Part shown: positions 34,429 through 42,992 of the stretch, in pieces
Position numbering within the stretch: position 1 is the stretch's first letter
Layout of the letters: every line of letters starts with the position of its first letter
Assembly (NCBI RefSeq): GCF_014650335.1
Contig: NZ_BMUT01000003.1
Coordinates: 414,549 to 478,548, forward strand
Length of the DNA stretch: 64,000 nt
Direction: 5' to 3'
Source of the DNA: Streptomyces hiroshimensis
Lineage (GTDB): Bacteria > Actinomycetota > Actinomycetes > Streptomycetales > Streptomycetaceae
The notes under the pieces: generated by a model
Database searches by the model: none
Seen by the model: the letters and a program-made list of their open reading frames with translations, nothing else
Told to the model about the DNA's origin: nothing
Position numbers and translations under genes: made by a program

Positions 34429-36644
34429 GGGGTCCTCCCTGGCGGAGTGGGGAACGACTCGGGTCCGTATGCGCCTGCGTACGGCGCGGGCTCGCCGATC
34501 AGCAGGGAGTGGGACTTCCCCTGGGTCCAGCGGACGATGTGGTCCAGGTCTTCGGGGCCGGTGCCGGCGGGGCTCCCGGGGACGGCCAGCAGGCCGCTTC
34601 CGGGGCGGGAGGGTGCGACGACAAGACGCATGGCCGCACCGAAGTCGGGCTGAGTGACCCGAAGGCTCTCCGGGCAACCGGAGAGACCGACGCCGCCATC
34701 ACCCGCATGCCCCTCCGGCGGGCCGCCGTGGACCGGCGCACCCCCCAGGGGCGTCGGCGCGAGGGCGTTCACACTCCCCCAGCGGGTGGGTCCGTCGCTG
34801 CCGGTGCGCTTGGTCAGCAAGGCCCTGCCGCTGCCGAGCATGCCCACCACGAACGCGGCCGGCCCGGGCCAGGGCTCGGGCACCATGTCCGCGGACAGGG
34901 CGTCGAGGAGCCGGCGCAGGGGTCGTTCGTGGCCGTTGTAGCAGTAGGTGAAGGACTCGTCGTACCGCCGGCAGGGACGGGTCACGGCGGCGAACAGTTC
35001 CTCGCGCAGGAGCTCCCGGAACAGCACCAGCAGGGCGAGGCCGTACTCGTCGTGGTCCGAGGTGCCACGCCAGGCCAGGACCTCGTCGCGCAGGGCCCGC
35101 AGCGCTGCGGGGGCGCGTTCGGGCAGGTACCGAAGCGCCAGGTCCCGGTAGTACGCGTATAGCGAGGCGTCCACGTCGAGCTGCGGCCCGCCGCAGCCCG
35201 CCTCGTCGTGGGGTCCGCCCGCGGCGAGCAGTCCGGCGGCGCGGCGGGCCCGGGTGCCGGGGAAGTAGTTCCAGCCCAGGCTCGCGGTGCGACCGGCCGC
35301 GTCCCCGTTGTTGCAGCTGATCACGCGTCCGGTCGGCGGCGTCACCAGCCGTGGCAGCTCGTGGGGGGCGAGGCGCGGCGTCGGCCACGGGTCGCGTGCG
35401 GGGTCGGAGAAGCCGCGCGGTCCACCCTCGCGCCGCGCATGGCGACCCGTCACGGTCCAGGCCACGTCGGCCGCCGTGTCCGCGAGCAGGGCGTTCAGGG
35501 GAGGCAGGCCGCAGTCGTTCAGCAGCTCCGCCGCCGCGGTGACGTCCGCACTCTCGTAGAGTCCGACGACCGCGAAATCGAGTGCCGTGGGGTCGGTGAG
35601 GTTCGAGCTCAACGCCAGGGGGCGGCCCCGCAGCTGGTCGACGACCGGGCCCCACCGGGTCTCGCGCACTTCCACCTCGACGTCGTCACCGCCCATGACG
35701 GCGATGCGTTCCCGCCGGATGCCGAAGGCCCGGTCCCGCCCCTCGAACCGGTACGTGCCGGGGGCGGTGCCAGGGGCCAGTTCCCTCAGTTCGCAGGTGT
35801 CGGCCGGGAGACGGGTGAACCCCCAGGCGATCCGGCCGTTGGTACCGGCGACGATGGCGGGCAGGCCGGGTACGGTCACCCCGGTGACGCTCGTGTCCCC
35901 GACGACGAGCCGGGCGGCGTACATCAGCGAGGGGCTGGTCAGCTCCAGATGCATGTCATTGGCGAGGACAGCGGTGCTTCCGTCGGTGACGGCCCAGGCG
36001 TTGCTGCCGACGGGGCGGCCGTCCGAGACGACCAACCTGCCCGATGGTGGAGGTGGTTCGGCCATGAGGGCCCGCAACTCGGCGACCGGCAGGCCGGATC
36101 GGGCCGCTTCGGCGGGCGTGCCGTCGATACCGACGGCGAACTCGTCCTGCGGGTCGAGCAGGAAGTCGACGACGGCCGCCGGCAGCGTCCGCCGCATCAC
36201 CTCGACCATACGGACGTCCTGCCCGTCCGACGACAGCTCCTGGAACAGGCCTTGGGTGACCGCGATGCAGTCGACCGGTGTCCACGCACCGCCCGGGCCG
36301 TTCGGTGCGGCGGCGTTGACGCCGTCCGCGTACGCCCGCAGCGTGTTGCGCTGCGCCGTGGGCAGCGACTCCCAGCAGTCGCGGGCCACCTGCGCGAGCC
36401 CGAGGACGCGCTGTCGCACGTCGGCCTGCACGGCTTGCGGACCGAGGACTTCGGCGAGCCGTCCGTGGCTGCGGCGCCGCATGAAGTCCATCTGCCCACG
36501 GCGGTGCCGGGCGACCGCCCAACCGAGGCCGAACGCGGCGGCCGTCCAGTCGGGCGCGGTGACGACCGGCCGGTCCAGGGCGTCGAAGGCGACTTCGACG
36601 ACTCCATCGGCGGTGTGCAGCCGAGCGGCCGCGGAGCCGTTCAC
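34425..36644 (-). CDS. Penicillin-acylase-family Ntn hydrolase
   Basis: A 739-aa precursor of the two-chain penicillin/cephalosporin/AHL acylase family. The maturation site is G213-S214 in VGSNAWAV: self-cleavage would free Ser214 as the N-terminal nucleophile of the large chain. LANDMHLELTSPS and a later SCNNGDAAG segment fit the family. Such enzymes remove acyl groups from amides; PvdQ does so for the lipid of the pyoverdine precursor. No Sec or Tat signal is visible at the start, so it may act inside the cell. In a cluster that starts with a FAAL, removal of the starter lipid is the most economical role. It overlaps the A-domain gene by GTGA. Confidence 0.87.
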   Translation of the reverse strand: MNGSAAARLHTADGVVEVAFDALDRPVVTAPDWTAAAFGLGWAVARHRRGQMDFMRRRSHGRLAEVLGPQAVQADVRQRVLGLAQVARDCWESLPTAQRNTLRAYADGVNAAAPNGPGGAWTPVDCIAVTQGLFQELSSDGQDVRMVEVMRRTLPAAVVDFLLDPQDEFAVGIDGTPAEAARSGLPVAELRALMAEPPPPSGRLVVSDGRPVGSNAWAVTDGSTAVLANDMHLELTSPSLMYAARLVVGDTSVTGVTVPGLPAIVAGTNGRIAWGFTRLPADTCELRELAPGTAPGTYRFEGRDRAFGIRRERIAVMGGDDVEVEVRETRWGPVVDQLRGRPLALSSNLTDPTALDFAVVGLYESADVTAAAELLNDCGLPPLNALLADTAADVAWTVTGRHARREGGPRGFSDPARDPWPTPRLAPHELPRLVTPPTGRVISCNNGDAAGRTASLGWNYFPGTRARRAAGLLAAGGPHDEAGCGGPQLDVDASLYAYYRDLALRYLPERAPAALRALRDEVLAWRGTSDHDEYGLALLVLFRELLREELFAAVTRPCRRYDESFTYCYNGHERPLRRLLDALSADMVPEPWPGPAAFVVGMLGSGRALLTKRTGSDGPTRWGSVNALAPTPLGGAPVHGGPPEGHAGDGGVGLSGCPESLRVTQPDFGAAMRLVVAPSRPGSGLLAVPGSPAGTGPEDLDHIVRWTQGKSHSLLIGEPAPYAGAYGPESFPTPPGRTP

Positions 36645-38293
36645 CGCGGCACCGCCGCCCCGGTCGGTACGACGCTCGCGTCAGGCGCTTCGGCGAACCG
36701 CCGCAGGGTGTCCACGACGGCGCCCAGGACCGCGTCCGGCCTCCGGTCGTCTCCGGGCTCCGCCGCCTGTTCGACGGTGACCCTGAGCATTCCGGTGTCG
36801 TGCGCGAACAGAGTGACGCTCAGGCGCGGGCCGAGCGCGGAAGGCACCAGGAGGTCTCCGTGGTCGTACAGCGGCGACATCTTCAGGGCGGATCCGGCGG
36901 GAGTCCGGTAGGGCCGGTCGAAGGCGACCACCGCGTCCACCAGGTCGTCGGGGCGAAGCCCCAGCGTGGCGCAGGGCGGCCCGAGCAGGTCGTCCAGCGG
37001 GCTGTCGGCCCACCGGCGGGCCTCGGCGAGCTGGGCCTGCGTGGCCCGCACGATGTCGCGCGGTGTCGCGCCACCGGGTACGGGCACGGCGAGCAGCGTG
37101 CTGTTCGCGAAGGGCCCGACGGTGCGCTCGTGGGCGGCGTGCGCCCTGTTGTCCAGCAGGGTGCCGATGCCGATGTGCCGGCGGCCCCGGGAAACGGCGA
37201 GTGCCGTGGCGATGGCGGCGGTCGCCACGACGAAGTCGGTGGCGCCCTCCGGGCCGGCCCATGCGCGCAGCCCGTGCAGTACGGAGGTGTCCAGTTCGGC
37301 CCCGCGGCGCACGTAGCGCATGCCGAGCGGGCCGGGTTCGGCAGCTGCGGCCAGGTCCGCCGCGAGATCACGGGCCACCCGCGCCCAGTGGCGGCGGGAG
37401 CCGGCGGCCGGATCACCCGGTCCGCGGCGGCGGTGCAGGGCGTAGTCGATGTGGGTGAGGGCGTCGCCTTCGGCCAGGCGGGCGTCGCCTTCGGTGACCA
37501 ACTGCGTGTAGGCCTCGGCGAGATCGTCGAGGAGTACGGTCTGTGACACGCCGTCGACGGCGAGGTGGTGGAGATGCAGCACCAGCAGGTCGGCCGCATG
37601 ACGCCGGCGGAACAGCTGGGCGCGGAGGAGGTTGCCCCGCATGAGGTCGAACGGCCTCAGGTGCGCGAGGCGCACGGCCTTCAGGACCGCCGCCTCCTCG
37701 GCCTGCCGGTCGGTGCCCGTGGGCAGGTCGCGAACGACCAGTTCGATGTCGGAGGGCGCCCACGGGGGGACGATCGCCTGCTGGTGTGCGCCGCCCCCGT
37801 CCGGAACGGGGAAGGCCAGGCGCAGCGCGCCGTGCCGGTTGAGCACTGCGTGCAGCGCCAGCCGCAGGGCAGCGGCGTCGACGGGCGAGTCCAGGGCGAC
37901 GGGCACGACGATGCTGTGGACCGGTGAGGGTCCGAGGGCGTCCTCGATGCGCAGCAGCCGCTCCTGCTGGGGCGACACCGGCCCTGTGGCGCGGCCCGAG
38001 GGGCGCAGCCGTTCACCGGCCGAGCCCTCGCCGAGCACGGCGGTCGTCCGACTGACGAAGTCGGCGAAGACCGGGTGCTCGAAGATGAGTGCGGCGGGCA
38101 GTTCGGCGTCAAGTGCCTTGCGCATACGGGACATCAGCCGGGTGCCGAGCATCGAATGGCCGCCGAGCGCGAAGAAGTGCGCGTCGTCGCCGACCTCGGG
38201 GACATTCAGGAGGTCCTGCCAGAACCGGCGGGCGAAGTCGGCCACCGCAGGGGCGTCGTGATGCCCCCGGGGTGCGGCGGTGTCTGCGTCCAT
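36641..38293 (-). CDS. NRPS: PCP-condensation
   Basis: A 550-aa protein with a PCP first (about 20-90, FFALGGHSMLGTRLM) and then a C domain (about 105-530) with VSPQQERLLRIE and HHLAVDGVS. No A domain is attached, so the PCP must be loaded in trans. The ATG at 38293 has GGGAG about 9 bases upstream and was preferred to an in-frame TTG at 38329. PCP-C order means this C domain probably accepts the chain from its own PCP and joins it to a downstream carrier. It overlaps the acylase start by 4 bp. Confidence 0.88.
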   Translation of the reverse strand: MDADTAAPRGHHDAPAVADFARRFWQDLLNVPEVGDDAHFFALGGHSMLGTRLMSRMRKALDAELPAALIFEHPVFADFVSRTTAVLGEGSAGERLRPSGRATGPVSPQQERLLRIEDALGPSPVHSIVVPVALDSPVDAAALRLALHAVLNRHGALRLAFPVPDGGGAHQQAIVPPWAPSDIELVVRDLPTGTDRQAEEAAVLKAVRLAHLRPFDLMRGNLLRAQLFRRRHAADLLVLHLHHLAVDGVSQTVLLDDLAEAYTQLVTEGDARLAEGDALTHIDYALHRRRGPGDPAAGSRRHWARVARDLAADLAAAAEPGPLGMRYVRRGAELDTSVLHGLRAWAGPEGATDFVVATAAIATALAVSRGRRHIGIGTLLDNRAHAAHERTVGPFANSTLLAVPVPGGATPRDIVRATQAQLAEARRWADSPLDDLLGPPCATLGLRPDDLVDAVVAFDRPYRTPAGSALKMSPLYDHGDLLVPSALGPRLSVTLFAHDTGMLRVTVEQAAEPGDDRRPDAVLGAVVDTLRRFAEAPDASVVPTGAAVPR

Positions 38294-38325
38294 CAGTGTT
38301 TCTCCCTCCTCGTTTCCCACGGGTT

Positions 38326-39129
38326 TCAACGCTCTTCCCGTGCCAGTGCGGTGCGCAGCTCGGCCCGCACCAGGGCGGTGACCGTCAACGGGTCCTCTTC
38401 GATGAACAGATGGCCGCCGTCCAGATCGAGGCGGCGCAGGGGCCGCTGCGATTCGTGGGCCCAGCCGGCCATGACCTCGGGGCCGGCCTCGGGGTCCTCA
38501 CGCCCTGCCAGGGCGACGATGGGCGTGGACAGGACGGGGCCCGGCGTGTGGCGGTAGCGGTCGGCCAGGGCGAAGTCGGCACGCAGCATCGGAAGCAGCA
38601 GGGAGAGCATCTCCTCGTTGTCGAGGACGGCCTGGGGAGTCGCCCCCATCTCCTGCAGCAGGGCGATGAACTCCGCGTCGGGCAGGATGTGCTTGGGTGC
38701 CAGCCCCTCGCAGTCGCGCGGCGGTGCGCAGGCCGCCACCATGAGCAGGAGGGGAGGGCACCCGCGTCGGGTCAGGCCCCGCGCGACCTCGAAGGCCAGC
38801 AGTGCGCCCAGGCTGTACCCGAACAGTGCCAGCGGCAGGTCCCTCTGCAGCGGGGCGACGGCCTCGACCACATCGTCGGCGATCCGGTGCAGGTCGTGTT
38901 CGAGTGGCTCGCCCCACCGATGGGCCCTGCCCGGCAGGCACAGCGGGAGCACGTCCGCGGTGCCCGCGAGTTCCTCGCCCCAGGCGCGGTACATCACCGG
39001 TGAACCGCCCGCGTAGGGCAGGCACAGCAGGCGTACGGCGTGGTCGCCGGAGGTGGAGCGGGCGGGGGCGGGGAACCAGCGGCCCGTCGCAGTGGCCGAG
39101 CCGCGGCCGGTGTCGTCACGCGTAGGCAC
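38326..39129 (-). CDS. Type II thioesterase
   Basis: A 267-aa editing thioesterase: LLCLPYAGGSPVMYRAW near the start, the nucleophile elbow GYSLG (Ser), STPIVALAGREDPEAG with the Asp, and DGGHLFIEE with the catalytic His. It is the third free thioesterase in the cluster and belongs to unit 2. The GTG start at 39129 overlaps the end of the ABC transporter gene by 14 bases. The expected role is to clear blocked carrier proteins. Confidence 0.88.
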   Translation of the reverse strand: MPTRDDTGRGSATATGRWFPAPARSTSGDHAVRLLCLPYAGGSPVMYRAWGEELAGTADVLPLCLPGRAHRWGEPLEHDLHRIADDVVEAVAPLQRDLPLALFGYSLGALLAFEVARGLTRRGCPPLLLMVAACAPPRDCEGLAPKHILPDAEFIALLQEMGATPQAVLDNEEMLSLLLPMLRADFALADRYRHTPGPVLSTPIVALAGREDPEAGPEVMAGWAHESQRPLRRLDLDGGHLFIEEDPLTVTALVRAELRTALAREER

Positions 39130-40915
39130 GGGACTGCCTCTCGTAGAGGTCTCGGTAGATGCCGTTGCGGTCGGCCATCAGGTGATCGTGGACCCCGAGC
39201 TGCGCGATGCGCCCGCGGTCGACGACGACGATCAGGTCGGCGAGGCGTGCGGTGGACAACCGGTGCGAGGCGAACAGCGTGATGCCGTTGGACTGCGCGA
39301 CGGTCTGCCGGGCGGCCCTGACGTAGGAGGTCAGCAGCACGTCCTCGGCCAAGGGGTCGATGGCCGCGGTGGGTTCGTCCAGGACGAGCAGGCACGGTGC
39401 GGTGCGCATTCTGGCCCGGGCCAGCGCGACACGCTGCCACTCCCCGCCGGACAGGTCGACGCCGTCGTCGAAGGAGGTGCCGAGGCGGGTGGCCAGTCCT
39501 GCGGGCAGGCCCGCCACGAGTTCGGCCGCTCCCCCTTGCTCGAGCGCCCGGGTGACGTGGGCGTCGTCCTCGGCGTGGGCCGGGGAACCCGCGCCCACGC
39601 TGTGCCGCACGTCGAACTCCAGGCGGCTGAAGTCCTGGAAGCAGGCGCTGGTGCGCAGGTGCCAGAGATCGCTGTGGACGGTGGCGAGGTCGACTCCGTC
39701 GACGGTGATCCGTCCGCTGGTCGGCCGGTACAGGCCGGCCAGGAGTTTGATCAGTGTGGACTTGCCCGCGCCGTTGGCCCCGACCACCGCGACGACGCTG
39801 CCCGCGGGCAGTACCAGGTCGACGCCCTCAAGGGCCCGAGCGTCACTGCCCGGGTAGCGGAAGCCCACCCCGTCGAGGCGGATCCCGTCCACCAGGCGTT
39901 CGGCCGGTACGGCTTCGCCGGCTCCCTGTGCCGCACGGTCCGCGTACTCTTCCAGCCGCAGCAGGCGCCGCGAGGCGGCGAGGGTCTGCTGGAGGAAGCC
40001 GAAGAACTGGACCGACTGGCTCAGCTGGGTGCTGACCGAGGTGACGAGCCCCAGTATGAGGATCACGTCGCCCAGGGACACCCTTCCCTGGGCGAACCGG
40101 TGCAGCACGAACAGCAGGGCCGCGCAGTAGCCGAGGGCGAACAGGGCCGAGGCGGCGCTCGTGGTGACGAGGTTGCGCCATACGGTGCGGGTGACCGTCC
40201 GGTCCGCGGTGGTGGCCGCCTCGGCCTGGCGTGCGCGCAGATGGGGTCCCAGGCCCGACAGCCTGAGCTCCTTGGCGGCCGCGGGGGAGGTTCCCACCGC
40301 CAGCAGATGGCGGGCCAGCCGGGCAGCGCCGGCCGCTTGCCCCACCGCCTGGTCACGGCGCCGCTGCGCGCGCTTGGTCGCCAGCAGGGGCGGCACCGCG
40401 AGCAGCGGCAGCAGGAGCAGCACCGGCTGGACGACGGCCAGGATCACGCCGGTGAACGCGGCACGGACGGCCGCGCCGAGCACGAGCGAGGCCGCGTCAC
40501 CGCCCTCGGACAGGTGGACGCGTTCCTGGCGCAGGACCTCGATCTGGTCGCGCACCTCCGGGTCGTCGAGGTGCTCGACGCCCGGGAGGCGGCCGATGAG
40601 GGTCATCAGCCGGCGGTCGACGGCCGACGCCGTCGCCTCGATCATCCGCACGGACTGCTCGATGGAGTAGGTGACGCTGCCCACCGCCATCGCACTGGCC
40701 AGTGCGATGCCGGCCACCGCCGCGTTCAGTGTCCCCGTGTCGTGGGCGACGGCCGCGTCGACCATGACCTTCACCAGGTAGAGGACGAGGACGAGGACGG
40801 TCGGCCGCAGCCCGAAGGCGACGAACGTGATGCACGTCGCCCTCCGGTCCGCTTCGAGGGACAGGCCGACGGCGGCTCTCAGAGGGCCGCGGCGCCGCGT
40901 GGACACAGGTGTCAC
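39116..40915 (-). CDS. ABC exporter half-transporter (TMD-NBD) 1
   Basis: A 599-aa fused ABC exporter. The membrane part (about 20-330) has several hydrophobic spans, including TCITFVAFGLRPTVLVLVLY. The NBD (about 350-590) has Walker A GANGAGKST, signature LSGGEWQR, Walker B LLVLDEPTAAID and a SHRLSTAR switch. It overlaps the second ABC gene by GTGA, so the two probably form a heterodimer that exports the product or its acylated precursor. Confidence 0.9.
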   Translation of the reverse strand: MTPVSTRRRGPLRAAVGLSLEADRRATCITFVAFGLRPTVLVLVLYLVKVMVDAAVAHDTGTLNAAVAGIALASAMAVGSVTYSIEQSVRMIEATASAVDRRLMTLIGRLPGVEHLDDPEVRDQIEVLRQERVHLSEGGDAASLVLGAAVRAAFTGVILAVVQPVLLLLPLLAVPPLLATKRAQRRRDQAVGQAAGAARLARHLLAVGTSPAAAKELRLSGLGPHLRARQAEAATTADRTVTRTVWRNLVTTSAASALFALGYCAALLFVLHRFAQGRVSLGDVILILGLVTSVSTQLSQSVQFFGFLQQTLAASRRLLRLEEYADRAAQGAGEAVPAERLVDGIRLDGVGFRYPGSDARALEGVDLVLPAGSVVAVVGANGAGKSTLIKLLAGLYRPTSGRITVDGVDLATVHSDLWHLRTSACFQDFSRLEFDVRHSVGAGSPAHAEDDAHVTRALEQGGAAELVAGLPAGLATRLGTSFDDGVDLSGGEWQRVALARARMRTAPCLLVLDEPTAAIDPLAEDVLLTSYVRAARQTVAQSNGITLFASHRLSTARLADLIVVVDRGRIAQLGVHDHLMADRNGIYRDLYERQSRAYA

Positions 40916-42756
40916 CGTATGGTCTCCGTTCCGGCCGTGAACCGCTCCGCCTGCACTCGGAACATGCGCGCGTACAGGCCGTTCGCCGCCATGAGCGCCG
41001 CATGGGTCCCTTCCTCCGCCAGCGACCCGCCGTCGAGCACGACGATCCGGTCGGCATGCCGCACCGTGGAGAAGCGGTGTGAGATCAGCACCACCGTCTT
41101 GCCCGCCGTGGCGTCGAGAAGCCGGCCGTGGAGTTCGGTCTCACCGCGCACGTCGAGCGCCGCGGAGGGTTCGTCGAGGAGCAGGACCTCCGCTCCGGCG
41201 GACAGGGCCCACAGGGCCCGCGCGAGCCCGACGCGCTGCCATTGCCCCCCGGACAGATCCACACCGCCGAACTCCCGGCTGAGGACGGTCGACCAGCCCT
41301 CGGGGAGCTCGCCGACGAGGTCGAGGAGGCCCGCCGCGCTGGCGATCCGGTCCAGTTCCGCACTGGTCGAAGGGTGTTCCGGAGCGCCGAGTACGACATT
41401 GTCACGCAGGGAAAGGCTCCATCTGATCCAGTCCTGGAAGAGCGCCGCACAGCGACGCGGCCAAAGGTCGGTGCTGATGTCACGCATGTCGACGCCGTCG
41501 ACCAGGATCCGTCCCTCCGTGGGCCGGTAGAGGCCGCACAGCAGCTTGGCCAGGGTGGTCTTCCCCGCGCCGTTGACGCCCACGACCGCCAGTGAGGTGC
41601 CGGCGGGAATCGTCATGTTCAGATCGCGCAGCACCCATGCGTCGGATCCGGGGTAGCGAAACCCGACGCCCTCGAACACGATCGACGTGCGGAAGTGCGC
41701 GGGCGCCTCCCCCGTGGGCCGGGGCAGGCTGCCGGTGCTCTCCTCCAACGTGGCGAGCGTCTTGAGCATCGTGCCGCCGACCGCGATGTTCAGCAGGTCC
41801 GGGGTGACGGTGCTGAGCCCCAGCAGGCCCGTGCTCGCCACGGCGAACGCGGTGAAGCGGCCGATCGACAGATCGCCGTCCACCAGGTCCCGGGTGAGCA
41901 CGAGGAACGTCAGGCCCTGGACGGCCAGAACCACGCAGGCGCTGCGCAGACTGACCCGTGCGACTCCGGTGCGGTCGTGCCGGGCACGGGTGATGGCCGA
42001 ACTCCACTCGGCCGTGTACCGGTCCAGAAGCCAATTGACCAGACCGAAGGTGCGGACGTCCTTGGCAGCGGCGGGTGTGCACAGCGTGTTCTTGAGGTAC
42101 ATGGCGCGCCGCATCATCGCGGGCGCGCCCTCCGCGGACTCCAGCGCGGCCTGGTACATGCGGGAGACAATGACCATCGCATACCCGTAGGCCGCGAGCA
42201 GCAGCGCCGCGAGCCACCACCGGTACGCGAGCAGCACCAGGGCACCGCACACCGCTCCGCCACGGGCGATGCCGATGCCGACCAGGCCGACCACGGCGTC
42301 CCGGGCAACACTGCCGCCCGCCCCGCCGGTGACTCCGTCGACCAGTCCGGAGGTCTGGGGGCCTTCCAGCCGTACCAGGTCCACCGGACCGTCGAGCGCG
42401 GCCATCGTGCGCCGGGACACCGACCGGTCCAGGCTCCGGCCCAGCGATTCGGCGACCGCCTGGGCGACCGGGCCCACCACTTGCAGCAGGAGGAAGACCG
42501 TCCCCAGGAGCAGGCCCAGGACGACGGTCTTCCGGCCGAGGCCCTGCGCACCGGAGTCCAGCAGCGAGCCGGCCAGCACTCCGGAGGTCACCGCGAGCGT
42601 CGCGGGCAGTACCGCGCCCACGGCGAGCAGGGCCGCCAGCACCAGGCTGTTGCGGCGATCGGTGCGCAGCACTTCGCCGACCAGCACCACCAGGGGCGCC
42701 CTCCACCGGATGCGTCGGGCGCCCGCTGCCCGGGCCCCCGTACCGTCCACCACCAC
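40912..42756 (-). CDS. ABC exporter half-transporter (TMD-NBD) 2
   Basis: A 614-aa fused ABC exporter. Membrane spans lie in about 30-330 (for example LVLAALLAVGAVLPATLAV and VVLGLLLGTVFLLLQVVG). The NBD has Walker A GVNGAGKTT, signature LSGGQWQR, Walker B VLLLDEPSAALD and ISHRFSTVR. The start is one of three consecutive GTG codons with GGGAG upstream. It is the first of the pair with the gene at 39116 and is preceded by the microprotein gene at 42839. Export of the cluster product is the expected job. Confidence 0.9.
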   Translation of the reverse strand: MVVDGTGARAAGARRIRWRAPLVVLVGEVLRTDRRNSLVLAALLAVGAVLPATLAVTSGVLAGSLLDSGAQGLGRKTVVLGLLLGTVFLLLQVVGPVAQAVAESLGRSLDRSVSRRTMAALDGPVDLVRLEGPQTSGLVDGVTGGAGGSVARDAVVGLVGIGIARGGAVCGALVLLAYRWWLAALLLAAYGYAMVIVSRMYQAALESAEGAPAMMRRAMYLKNTLCTPAAAKDVRTFGLVNWLLDRYTAEWSSAITRARHDRTGVARVSLRSACVVLAVQGLTFLVLTRDLVDGDLSIGRFTAFAVASTGLLGLSTVTPDLLNIAVGGTMLKTLATLEESTGSLPRPTGEAPAHFRTSIVFEGVGFRYPGSDAWVLRDLNMTIPAGTSLAVVGVNGAGKTTLAKLLCGLYRPTEGRILVDGVDMRDISTDLWPRRCAALFQDWIRWSLSLRDNVVLGAPEHPSTSAELDRIASAAGLLDLVGELPEGWSTVLSREFGGVDLSGGQWQRVGLARALWALSAGAEVLLLDEPSAALDVRGETELHGRLLDATAGKTVVLISHRFSTVRHADRIVVLDGGSLAEEGTHAALMAANGLYARMFRVQAERFTAGTETIR

Positions 42757-42838
42757 CTACGACTCCCTTTCCGCTGCGTCATGTCCACCGCGGCGCCGAG
42801 CGCCGGGCCGAAGCCAAGGCGCCGCGCTCTCCGCGCGG

Positions 42839-42988
42839 TTACGGTAACCCGGCACCTCGCGGACCATCGCCTTCCGCCCCCTCTGCCTGCTCTTCCTCCT
42901 CTTCCAGCGCCTCCAGGGCCTGGAGGTACTGGTTGCGCACTTCGGCGAGGTCCTCTTCGTTCAGGATCCGGGAAAACGACGTGGGCAC
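42839..42988 (-). CDS. Acidic 49-aa microprotein, paralogue of the one at 59707
   Basis: A short ORF with a GTG start and GAGG 7 bases upstream; the site overlaps the stop of the PCP-C gene 4 bp away, so translation is coupled. The product begins PTSFSRILNEEDLAEVRNQY and continues LQALEALEEEEEQ, then a Gly-rich end. The first 30 residues are nearly the same as those of the 46-aa protein at 59707-59847 (PTSFSRIL, D-L-x-E-V-R-x-Q-Y-L-Q-A-L-x-x-L-E-E). It should form one charged amphipathic helix after a short PTSFSR start. It lacks the EDWGE tail of LysW-type amino-group carriers. The next-to-last codon is TTA. I know no family for it; a small scaffold, docking or precursor peptide is possible. 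Confidence 0.8.
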   Translation of the reverse strand: MPTSFSRILNEEDLAEVRNQYLQALEALEEEEEQAEGAEGDGPRGAGLP

Positions 42989-42992
42989 TGGT

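Noticed and set aside
42836..42850. Palindrome GGTTACGGTAACC before the ABC exporter gene as an operator.
   Set aside because: It overlaps the last codons of the microprotein, lacks the 11-bp direct-repeat geometry, and the gene is already inside unit 2.
42839..42988. Microproteins as LysW/AmCP-type amino-group carriers working with the ATP-grasp ligase.
   Set aside because: They are small and acidic, but the C-terminal EDWGE-type motif with its essential Glu is absent in both copies.
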